Source of the DNA: Prorocentrum cordatum
Lineage: Eukaryota > Sar > Dinophyceae > Prorocentrales > Prorocentraceae
Reading direction: 5' to 3'
DNA: 22,500 bases
Assembly: GCA_963575745.1 (NCBI GenBank)
Contig: CAUYUJ010008562.1
Coordinates: 1 to 22,500, forward strand
Below are positions 1 to 7,539 of the stretch, one piece after another. A program made the position numbers and the translations under genes. Position 1 is the stretch's first letter, and the number at the start of each line of letters is the position of its first letter. The notes below the pieces were generated by a model. It did no database searches, was not told where the DNA came from, and saw only the letters and a program-made list of their open reading frames with translations.

Positions 1-18
1 GTAGTAGTAGTAGTAGTA

Positions 19-57
<39 letters not shown>

Positions 58-63
58 CTAGTG

Positions 64-147
<84 letters not shown>

Positions 148-176
148 ATAATAATAATAATGATAATAGTTCTAAT
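1..176. repeat. (GTA)n microsatellite
   Basis: Almost uninterrupted GTA triplets, with single-base interruptions near 24 and 58, grade into GATAAT triplets at 147-176. The array runs off the left edge. Read as protein it gives only poly-Val, so it is not coding. Confidence 0.97.
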
Positions 177-189
177 AACACGAAGAAGA

Positions 190-270
190 GGAGATCGAGG
201 AGGAGGAGGAGGAAGGAGGAGGAAAGGAGGAGGAGGAGGAGGAGGAGGAGGAGGAGGAAGAGGAGGTCTC
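190..270. repeat. (GGA)n polypurine tract
   Basis: A nearly pure purine GGA/AGG tract directly follows the GTA array. Bases 271-481 after it are GC-rich and show no recognisable gene. Confidence 0.93.
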
Positions 271-481
271 GCTTTTCCCTTCGCTCTTCTGCTGCGCCAT
301 TCTCGTTGTCAGCTGGTCCCCCCCCCTCCTCCCAGCTTTCACCCCTCTCGCAGACACCCTGCCTCGCCGCCGCCGCCGTTGCTCGCCGTGGAGCACGCTG
401 GCCCCGAGGGAACAGGGCGCTGAGGTTTTTGTCCGGTGCTTCTCGGCGGCGCCGCTTCAAGACGGCCCGAGGTGGCAACGG

Positions 482-655
482 ACCCCCCTGGGATGGCCCC
501 AAGAGGGAACACTGAAGTCCAACGCCGCGAGCAAAAACATTTTGGCATTGTAACAAATCACAGCCAGAACCCCCCTGGGATGGCCCCGAATCGGAACGCT
601 GAGATCCAACGCCGCGAGATAAAACGTTGGCATCGTGACGAATCACAGCCGGGGC
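482..655. repeat. Two-copy tandem duplication, 87-bp unit
   Basis: The segment starting ACCCCCCTGGGATGGCCCC at 482 recurs at 569 with moderate divergence, including a shared CCAACGCCGCGAG and a shared AATCACAGCC. The period of 87 is a multiple of 3, so an open frame crosses both units as two 29-residue repeats beginning PPGMAP. No known domain is seen and the flanking frame is short, so I treat it as a DNA-level duplication. Confidence 0.85.
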
Positions 656-1349
656 CCTGGACCCAATTATTTTGATGTCTTTGTTTTTTCTTTTCAGTTC
701 CAGATCGGTCCGGCAGGGCATCGGGTCCCAAGATCGGGCGAAGACGCCCGGTGTGGAATGATACCGATGTCTGAACAATTTGCTCAGAATGGGATCCTGG
801 GCGCTTCCCTGCGTCGGTCCTGGCTACTCTTCCAGGCCGCGATGGGCTATTGTGACGTGAACCTCCAGGACGGCCCCTATCATCGAATTCAGGGCTTTTG
901 GTCGGAGTCCCTGGGGCCAGGGCCCGAAACTTGCCGAGGACCCTTGACATCCGATGTCGCGACACAAGCGCGACATCGCAGAAACTCTCAATACCACACC
1001 CGTCGACCCTATCTTTCTGCGGCGCTGCTCGAGCCGGACCGACCCGTGATGCTCCCGGGGCCCGGGCGCCCGAAGCGAAGCCGCCCGCGGATCCCAGAGA
1101 GGCCCTGCGCGCGAACGGATCGCAGAACGCCCGGAGCTCGCGGCCTCGACGGCGGGGCGCGGGGGCGCGGACATTGTGGTCGCGCCCCTCGGCCGCCCCT
1201 GGCGGCCTCCTCTCCCTCCCTTCTGCGGTTGTCGTGCCTGGGTGCCATCTGCAGGCCGCTGGCTTGATGTGCCTCCAGGTCGGCGTCGGCGCCGCCGCCG
1301 CCGCAGGGAGCCCGCCCCCGAGACCCTGGCGCCTGAATTTTTGCGTGAA
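656..1349. other. Intergenic, no gene recognised
   Basis: GC-rich sequence. Open frames on both strands overlap each other and have no recognisable domain, and their composition follows the local GC. A TGTCGCGACACAA stretch at 955-966 has a partial counterpart near 14638, so parts may be dispersed repeat. Nothing else can be supported. Confidence 0.6.
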
Positions 1350-1495
1350 GTCGGGCTTGTCCCTCCCCTACAGGGGGACTATTCAGAAAAATAGTTTGGG
1401 GACTATCTGTTGAGCATTTTTTGACCACCTTGAAGTATTTCTTGAGTATTTTTCAATTTTCGTTGAAACTCCCTTGTAGGGGCACACGCCACGAC
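1350..1495. mobile_element. Foldback/MITE family B, copy 1 (146 bp)
   Basis: The left end GTCGGGCTTGTCCCTCCCC and the right end CTTGTAGGGGCACACGCCACGAC are imperfect inverted repeats of each other. They match the ends of four other copies at 14.3-15.7 kb. The T-rich interior contains GGGGACTATCTGTTGAG, which is shared with copies 3 and 4. There is no coding capacity, so it would be a non-autonomous element. Confidence 0.75.
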
Positions 1496-1775
1496 TTACT
1501 TTTTGAGGGACCCAGGCGCTGCCGCCGGGCTTTGAGAGCCCCGGGGCCCTCACGGATCGAGCCGGCCGGGGGAGTGGCGCAGAAAGCTGGGGTCTACAGT
1601 GGGGGCGCGCGTCAATAAACCATATGCTTTTTGTCGTGGTATACGGGGTTTCTTCGCTCCTCGCGCTGCGCGGTGACTTCCCGCAGGCGTTGACGGAGCT
1701 GCTGCGTTCGGGGTGCTCCAGGTTTCCCCTCAGTCGTGGACGGAAAAGAGGGGGGTGATGACTAGGCTGCCCGGC
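1496..1775. other. Intergenic, no gene
   Basis: GGCGCAGAAAGCTGGGGTCTA near 1575 has a near-identical counterpart at 14901, just before a family B copy. The dispersed unit around B is therefore larger than the inverted-repeat core. Nothing else is recognisable. Confidence 0.5.
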
Positions 1776-1922
1776 GGATATCATGGCGGGGGCCATGATA
1801 TTTCCCCAGGTTTCATGGCGCCTCTTCTTGTTTCATTACGTCCCTGGCCCCCCCGCTGGGCCGCGCACATGCCGCCAGTCATGATTTGCACCCCCCCTCT
1901 TGGACACCCCCCTCTTTGCCGC
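1776..1922 (+). repeat. Dispersed repeat family F, copy 1
   Basis: About 147 bp closely matching 21674-21822 in the same orientation, beginning GGATATCATGGCGGGGGCCA and ending CTCTTGGACACCCCCCTCTT. It opens with a perfect hairpin of two 10-bp arms (ATATCATGGC / GCCATGATAT) around GGGG. A TCAGGGTTGG-type tail at about 1953-2010 resembles sequence after copy 2 and at 12480-12536. Confidence 0.88.
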
Positions 1923-2218
1923 CCCTGACTCAGGTGCACCTCGAGCACGGGTTCTCAGGGTTGGGTTTCTTGCGAGGGTTTCTTGCGGCCGCGCCCGCAC
2001 TGTAGGGCTCGTGTCGTGGTTTTCCATACATTCAAGCGGTGGCGAAGCGTCCCGACTCGCCCATCGGCCCACCAGAGAATGGTCTTAGAACCTTTCGTGG
2101 CCTGCGCGCGAGGCGATTCCACCGTCTCTGGCTGGGACCGTCGCCCTGTTTCCGCACGTCGGGCTCCGTGCTCTGAGAGCACTGTTGTGGTTCTGAGAAC
2201 ATGTCTGAGCTCTAAGAG

Positions 2219-2390
2219 TCGGGGGTGGACAGAACCCCCAACAGTGACACGTCGATTAGTGAATTGTCCGTTTTCGGTTCTCGAGAGGGCGCCGTGGCCG
2301 TTATTTTCCAGGCTTGCGCCCGCCAGGTTTGGGCCTCAGGTCGTTTTCACTGAACCACGTTTTACTAAAGGGGGGTCTGTCCATCCCCGA
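2219..2390 (+). mobile_element. TIR element (MITE-like) family A, copy 1 (172 bp)
   Basis: It starts TCGGGGGTGGACAGAACCCC and ends GGGGTCTGTCCATCCCCGA. These are inverted repeats of about 20 bp, with weaker inverted similarity for another ~15 bp inward. It matches 3595-3766 over the same 172-bp length with about five substitutions. AAGAG occurs immediately right of the end and ends just before the left end, a possible 5-bp target-site duplication. It has no transposase, so it would be mobilised in trans. Confidence 0.87.
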
Positions 2391-2592
2391 AAGAGCATTT
2401 CGTGGGGCCCCCGCTCAGAAGCTGATGCCTTGCCTCGTCGCCGTCGGATCTCGCGGGGGCCGAGGGCTGCGCGGGCACGTGCCGGGGACGCCAGGGGGCC
2501 CCGCGCGCCCCGAGGTGGCGGCGGGCGGCGGCGGGGCCCCGCAGGCGCTCGCGCGCGCGCGTGCGCCGCCCCCTCCCAGGGCTCGTGTCGAC

Positions 2593-2766
2593 TCTCAGGA
2601 GGGGAAAAACACACAGACACAATTCATCGTCGATCCCCAGGAAAATATGCGAAAATATGGGAAGTGGAGGGGAAGACAAAAACCTAGGAAATATTGGAAT
2701 ATATGGGGAATCTTTTTATTTGTGTGTATTTATTTGTGTGTGTGTGTGTGTTCTGGGGTCCCTTTA
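2593..2766 (+). repeat. Dispersed repeat family C, copy 1
   Basis: It begins TCTCAGGAGGGGAAAAACAC. An ACACAGACACAATTCATCGT segment follows, then AAATATGGGAAGTGG motifs, then TTATTTGTGTGTATTTATTT and a GTCCCT end. It shares this order with four other copies, all on the same strand. It has no ORF and no terminal poly-A. A GC-rich block at 2430-2590 precedes it, as it precedes copy 3. Confidence 0.88.
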
Positions 2767-3594
2767 GACTCCTCCGATTCGATTCGATGCGATTTGGGAG
2801 TCCCGAGTTGGGAATCCCGCTTCGACTCATGGGCCGACGCCGCACCGCCGACCCCTTGGGGCGGCAGGAAGAGTGAAGAGCGGAGTCTGCGGAACGATCT
2901 CTGGGGAGTCTTGGGGTTTCAGCTTCTTGGGATTTCGTCGGGGGCTGTTGGCGGATCGCCGCTCTGCTCTTGGGCTTCTCTGGGCTCTCGTGGCAGCCCT
3001 TTTGAGGCCTCTAGGGAGCCGTTTTGATGCCTCTAGGAGCCTCTTTTGGGCCTCGGGCCTCGTGGGAGCCTCTTAGGGGCCTATTGGCGCCTCCTCAGGT
3101 TTTTTCGGGGCCGAGTGCTCGAAATGTTTATTCGGGATCCCCCTCTGGGCCTCCTGGGGCCCTCCTGGGTCGTTTTGGAAGCTTCTGGGGCCGTCTTGGG
3201 TCCCTCTTGGGCCGTCTTGGAGCCCTCTTGGGGGCCTCTTGTGCTGTCTTGGGTCGATCTTAAAGGCTTCTTGGGCCGTTTTGGGCCTCGTGAAAGTCCA
3301 AGAGGCGAATGTGCTACAAAAATGGGTTTCCCTAGGAATTTGGACGATTTTTGCTTCTGGAGGGCCTCTTGGGACGCCTCTTGGTGGCTTCTTGGTGCGT
3401 CGTGGGGGCCTCTGGGACTGTCTGGAGGCGATCTTGGGCGTCTTGGAGCGATCTTTCGGCGACCCGTAGCCCTCTTGGACCGTCCGGGGGGGGCCCTCTT
3501 GGCCCGTTGTGGGGCCCCCTGAGGCTCCAAGGGTGCGGCCGAGCCCCCCGCCCCCCCTCCAAACCGGCAGGACCGGGCTCCCGGGGGGGGGTTT
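2767..3594. repeat. Degenerate TCTTGGGGCC-type minisatellite region
   Basis: From about 2980 to 3500 the sequence is a degenerate tandem of ~10-12-bp GGGCCTCTTGG words with variable spacing. A GTGCTCGAAATG word at 3115 recurs at 15340, 15495, 15888 and 16108 next to similar arrays. Reverse-strand frames read as Pro/Arg/Gln-rich peptides and are a by-product of the repeat. The edges (2767-2980, 3500-3594) hold nothing recognisable. Confidence 0.8.
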
Positions 3595-3766
3595 TCGGGG
3601 ATGGACAGAACCCCCAACAGTGACACGTCGATTAGTGAATTGTCCGTTTTCGGTTCTCGAGAGGGCGCCGCGGCCGTTATTTTCCAGGCTTGCGCCCGCC
3701 AGGTTTGGGCCCGAGGTCGTTTTCACTAAACCACGTTTTACTAAAGGGGGGTCTGTCCATCCCCGA
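3595..3766 (+). mobile_element. TIR element (MITE-like) family A, copy 2 (172 bp)
   Basis: Same length and about 97% identical to 2219-2390 in direct orientation. The left end TCGGGGATGGACAGAACCCC and the reverse complement of the right end differ at one position over 20 bp. No clear target-site duplication is seen here. The two copies lie 1.2 kb apart, flanking the TCTTGGGG array. Confidence 0.88.
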
Positions 3767-4180
3767 CCAAGGGGTCGGCGGATTCGGCACCACTCGACTG
3801 GGGAGCCCCGATTTGGGTTACGATCTCTTATCTGGAGTCCCTAAGGGCTTGTCGACTTATCGCCAGTCGACTTGTAGGGATCGGGCCAGATAAATCCAGG
3901 TAAACTCAAATCAATCGAAGTAAATCCGGGTAGATCGAGAAAACTCCAGGTCAATCCAGAGATCTGCAGGGAAAGTTGGAGCAATCGCGGCCGCTCCAGC
4001 GCGAGTCGAAGGACGGCAGAAGTCGTTAAGCCTTTAACGATGGAGGCGAACCGGCCTGCTGATCTCCGCCGGTTCGGCCCTTCCCAGCTCGGCTGCCGAG
4101 TTCCGTCGATGCGAGGTCAGTTCGATCGCCGATGCGACGTGTCGGTTCGGTTCCGGGCTCTCCTGCCCTCCCCTGGGGCC
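3767..4180. other. Intergenic, no gene
   Basis: CCAAGGGGTCGGCGG at 3767 is the inverted copy of 2845-2859. Bases 3890-3965 contain degenerate GTAAATCC/GTCAATCC words. No gene is recognised. Confidence 0.55.
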
Positions 4181-4342
4181 TCAGGAGGGGGAAAAACACA
4201 CAGACACGATGAATCGTCGACTCCCCAGAAAATATGGGAAAATATGGGAAGTGGGGGGGAAGAAAACCTACAAAAATATGGGGAAATATGGGGGATCCTG
4301 TTATTTGTGTGTATTTGTTTCTGTGTCCCTGGGCCCCTTCAC
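4181..4342 (+). repeat. Dispersed repeat family C, copy 2
   Basis: It has the same order of blocks as copy 1: TCAGGAGGGGGAAAAACACA, CACAGACACGATGAATCGTC, AAAATATGGGAAGTGGGGGG, TTATTTGTGTGTATTTG, and the end TGTGTCCCTGGGCCCCTTCA. This end is shared exactly with copy 4 and nearly with copies 3 and 5, so the 3' boundary is well defined. Confidence 0.9.
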
Positions 4343-5007
4343 CAAAGGAGGGGAGGGCGGGTTCGGTAGGAGATCATGGGAGCCTGGCGTAGCTACCCTA
4401 TTTCGGAAGCTGGAACACCAGTGGCGGGTTCTCTTTCAATCCCAGGACTTTTTCAGGGTCGGGGACGACGTCGGGGTGGTGTGGTGTATACTTCTTCCCC
4501 GTTTCCCCAGGGAAACAAAGAGCAATGTATACACCAGGATCCTGTATACACCAGGATCCGCTTTCTTGTGAGAGTTTCAGTGCAGGGCTGGAAAAAGCGT
4601 TGGTGTATAGAGTTCGGTTCCCTACTGTTCATTCCGTCGTTATTTGCGTCGACTAGCGTCGCTGCACGCCTGGGAGCCGATGAGATAGCGCCGGCTATGG
4701 CGTCGGTAAGCGTCGATCAGGGTCGATTTAGCGTCAGCGTCGATTAGCGTCGATTCGCAAGAGCCGATAACATAGTACGGGAGGCTCCCATGAGTTGCCA
4801 CCGAAGAGGGCGGGCCGGGAGGGGTTTTCCAGGGGGCGTGCCCAGAGGGGTGGCGGGGATTCACGTGGACATCACCACCGCCTGGAGGATCGATGTACGC
4901 GAGCCTCCACAGGTGGTGGCTATGGATCAATACTCGGGTCCCCCGGAAACTTATATATTGATATGTGCCTGTATGCATATATTCATCTATATTTATCTAT
5001 CCATCGA

Positions 5008-5011
<4 letters not shown>
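4343..5011. other. Intergenic with small repeats, no gene
   Basis: TGTATACACCAGGATCC is present twice in tandem at 4526-4542 and 4543-4559, and GGTGTATA-type words occur on both sides (near 4483 and 4602). Bases 4640-4760 hold degenerate TAGCGTCGAT words. No supported gene. Confidence 0.6.

Positions 5012-5072
<61 letters not shown>
5012..5072. repeat. (TC)n(TA)n compound microsatellite
   Basis: Alternating CT from 5012 to 5040 is followed by alternating AT from 5041 to 5072. It is likely to vary in length between individuals. Confidence 0.97.
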
Positions 5073-5074
<2 letters not shown>

Positions 5075-5574
5075 ACCGCGTTGGGTCCCCAGGACGTCGT
5101 TTCCCGGGCGGTGGATATGGATGAATCCCCGCCTCGCACAGGAGGGGGGGCCGGCCCGGGCGCGCCTCTGGACGCGTCCCATGGCAGCAGCGGCGCCTCG
5201 CCGGGCGAGCGTTCCGGGGGGGAATGCCCAGATCGGCCCGAAGGGCTCCCCTGGCGGCCCCCGCGCGCGCCGCTCCCCCATCCCCCCCCGCCCCAGAGGA
5301 GGGGGAGGGGTGGGGGGGGGGGAGCACCCAGATATCCCGCGATCTGTCACCGTCCACCACCAGGCGATCGCAAGCACGGAGCAGGGGGGCGTGGATTTGG
5401 CGGCGGGTCCCGCTTCCGCGGGACCTCTCGGGCTTCCGCAGCCGAGCGAGGCGGCAGCAGCCGCGTCTTGGGCAAGGCACCTCCCCCGATGCATGGATCT
5501 GGCGACCGCGCGCCGGATCCCTGGATCGCTAGTCCGTGTTCGCGCGCCCCCGACACCAGGGAGGCCCTGCTCCC
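5073..5574. other. GC-rich intergenic, no gene
   Basis: Overlapping open frames on both strands reflect GC content. There is no recognisable domain and no repeat relationship I could support. Confidence 0.5.
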
Positions 5575-5728
5575 GGGCCCCGGGGCCATCGGAGACGGGT
5601 CCGGGGCGAAACGAGACGCTCCGGGGCCCCGGGGAGGGGGGTTGGGGCTCCTCCTGGGGTCGCGCAGTGAGGAGAGCACGTCTGAGGATGCCTGGGGGCA
5701 GGTCCGGGGTCGGGGTTCAGCCGGGCAT

Positions 5729-5898
5729 GTCTCAGGAGGGGAAGAAGCACACAGGCACAATTTCATCGTCGATTCCGCAGGAAAATCTGGGAAGATAGGG
5801 GAAGTGGGGGGGAAGGCAAAAGCCCAGAAGATGTGGGAAAGCATGGGGGATCTTCCTATTTGTGTGTAGTCATTCGTGTGTCCCCCGGGGCCCCTTCA
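5729..5898 (+). repeat. Dispersed repeat family C, copy 3
   Basis: Full-length copy: TCTCAGGAGGGGAAGAAGCA, AATTTCATCGTCGATTCC, GGGGAAGTGGGGGGGAAGGC, TATTTGTGTGTAG and a GGGGCCCCTTCA end. It is followed at 5898-5918 by ATGTCCCTCCACAGAGGGCG, which resembles a family B left end. Confidence 0.88.
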
Positions 5899-6130
5899 AT
5901 GTCCCTCCACAGAGGGCGCACTCAAGACCAGCAGGGGGCCCCGCTCTCGGGCCCCGGGGCCACGAGGGTCGGGCCCGCGGGGCGAGAAGCCAAGAGGAGC
6001 CCCCGGGGGGGTGGGGGCCTCCCGGGAGGCCCGAGGAGTGGCAGAGCGCGAGAGCATGCCGGGGGACGCCCGGGCAGGCCCAGGGTTGGGGCTTCCTCGC
6101 GCATGCCCCTCTACGGAAGGCGCAGTCACG

Positions 6131-6232
6131 AACAGCAGGATCAAAATCCTGGGAATCCCGGGAATTGTGTGTCTGTGTGTTCATCTGTGTGTGTGTGTGT
6201 GTGTTTATCTGTGTGTCCCTGGGCCCCTTCAC
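6131..6232 (+). repeat. Dispersed repeat family C, copy 4 (truncated)
   Basis: Only the 3' part is kept: a GTGTGTCTGTGTGTTCATCT / (GT)n stretch and the exact end TGTGTCCCTGGGCCCCTTCA. The 5' half is missing or too diverged to recognise. Confidence 0.75.
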
Positions 6233-6266
6233 AGCTATCCGACGATATGCTACCGTCCACCAGGGG

Positions 6267-6326
6267 CAGGAGGAGGAGGAGGAGGAGGAGGAGGAGGAGG
6301 AGGAGGAGGAGGAGGAGGAGGAGGAG
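6267..6326. repeat. (GGA)n array
   Basis: A pure GGA triplet run lies between composite copies 2 and 3. Confidence 0.96.
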
Positions 6327-6474
6327 CAGCGGAGCCGGGGCGAGAAGCTAAGGAGCCCCGGTGAGGGGGTTGGGACCTCTTGGGAGGCCGCGGAGTGGCA
6401 GAGAGCACGTCGGAGGAGGCCTGGGCAGGTACAGGGTTGGGGTTCAGTCGGGCATCTATCGCAGGCTCAGAGGT

Positions 6475-6651
6475 TGACACCAACACCAATCTCGGCGGTG
6501 TGCCCCCACCGAAGAACGAAGATCCCGATCTCGGTGATGGCGGTAATATTCTGGCCTCCAAGGTGACCGAAATATTACCACCAACACCGAAATCTAGGAT
6601 CATCTTTCTCCTGTGGAGGCAGCCCCCTGTGTTGGCGTTGGTGCCCATGTC
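6475..6651. mobile_element. 177-bp near-palindrome (foldback element candidate, family O)
   Basis: The left arm (GACACCAACACCAA..., ...CCCGATCTCGGTG) pairs imperfectly with the right arm (CACCGAAATCTAGG..., ...GTTGGTGCCCATGTC). The inner arms GGCGGTAATATT and AATATTACCACC pair almost perfectly around a ~25-nt loop at about 6563. Essentially the whole segment can fold as one hairpin. Only one copy is in the window, so mobility is inferred. Confidence 0.7.
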
Positions 6652-7054
6652 CGGGCCTCCAAATCTACAGAAGGCATACTCAAGAATAGCCGAACAAACG
6701 CTGTGGGAACGATTTTGTTCGATTCGTCGGTCGAATTTTTTTAATTCCAATATCTGCCTGTAAGACGCGGAAGACGTGGGAATCTGATGTCCAGTGTTTC
6801 TGCGACAAGCACGGGATCGGCGAATGGAGAGTAGCAGCCAAAGACCCACATTCTTGGAATTGTATGACAGGATATTGTAGTGGCCTCCGGCCAGTGCCGC
6901 CTATCCGTGGCGCTCCTGATGCTATTGTTGTTACCTAACAGCGAAGACTGATAGGTTTCTAGTTGACTCAAAAGAGCTCACAGATCACTCCACAGGGGGG
7001 TCCGGGTAGGTGTTGGGGAGTTGCCGGGCGGCAGGGTGCCGGGCTCGTTTTTCA
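6652..7054. other. Intergenic, no gene; holds one copy of a 25-bp dispersed word
   Basis: TTGGAATTGTATGACAGGAT and its flanks (6852-6876) are repeated identically over 25 bp at 11896-11920. The rest shows no gene. Confidence 0.6.
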
Positions 7055-7421
7055 CCAACAGTCACACACTTCGTGCTCTTCGACTTCCCAGAACTCCATT
7101 CCCAGGCCACATTCTGAATACCTGGATGCAACAGTCACACACTTCGTGTTCTTCGAGATCCCAGAACGCCATTCCCGGGCCACATTTAGAATAACCAGAT
7201 GCAACAGTCACACACTTCGTGCTCTTCGACATCCCAGAACGCCATTCCCGGGCCACATTCTGGAGGGCCGGATGCAACAGTCACACACTTCGTGCTCTTC
7301 GAGTTCCCAGAATTCCATTCCCGGGCCACATTTTGGATGCCCGGAGCCAACTGTAGGCCACTTCCTGGTCTTCGAGTTCCCAGAACTACATTCCCGGGCC
7401 ACATTTTGAATAGCCAGACGC
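7055..7421 (+). repeat. 73-bp minisatellite, five copies
   Basis: GTCACACACTTCGTG begins at 7061, 7134, 7207 and 7280, and a diverged counterpart at 7353, giving an exact 73-bp period. Each unit ends GGGCCACATT followed by a variable GAATA/GGATGC stretch. Because 73 is not a multiple of 3, successive units read in different frames. The array therefore does not code even though open frames cross it. It ends about 120 bp before the start codon of the next gene. Confidence 0.95.
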
Positions 7422-7525
7422 TTCGTAGTCCTTCCGCCACAGCCGTGTTTGGTTCAGGAATTGCTAGTGACACTGCAGTCCACTGCATTCAATCGTGCCA
7501 CTGCATTCACTCACTGCAGTCCACT

Positions 7526-7528
7526 CAG
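7526..7528 (+). promoter_or_regulatory. Possible trans-splice acceptor AG upstream of the EEP-like gene
   Basis: CAG at 7526-7528 lies 11 nt before the ATG, behind CACT-rich sequence. If the organism is a dinoflagellate, mRNAs receive a spliced leader at such an AG. This is inference only, since no transcript evidence is visible. Confidence 0.2.
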
Positions 7529-7539
7529 TTTCGATTGCA

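Larger units (their letters stand above)
5575..6465 (+). repeat. Three-copy composite tandem array, ~360-374-bp period
   Basis: A GC-rich block (GGGCCCCGGGGCC, then GGGGCGAGAAGC in copies 2 and 3, then GTGGCAGAG, GAGCA and GGGCAGG words, then a GGGTTGGGG word and CGGGCATG) recurs at about 5575, 5949 and 6330. In copies 1 and 2 the block is followed by a family C repeat (full at 5729, partial at 6131). In copy 3 it ends at about 6465 beside a palindrome. This looks like segmental triplication of a GC block plus C unit, later diverged and interrupted by (GGA)n at 6267-6326. Confidence 0.75.

Noticed and set aside
61-423. Open frame across the GTA and GGA arrays (poly-Val, Gly/Arg-rich)
   Set aside because: Translation of microsatellites; no non-repetitive domain.
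635-1267. 210-codon + strand frame
   Set aside because: No recognisable domain, overlapped by equally long frames on the other strand, composition follows local GC.
3073-3726. Reverse-strand Pro/Arg/Gln-rich frames
   Set aside because: By-product of the TCTTGGGGCC minisatellite; the frame also runs into family A element sequence.
6963-7409. Frame across the 73-bp array
   Set aside because: The unit is not a multiple of 3, so the peptide changes with each copy.
7055-7421. CRISPR-like array
   Set aside because: Direct tandem 73-bp units with no spacers, in a eukaryotic context.
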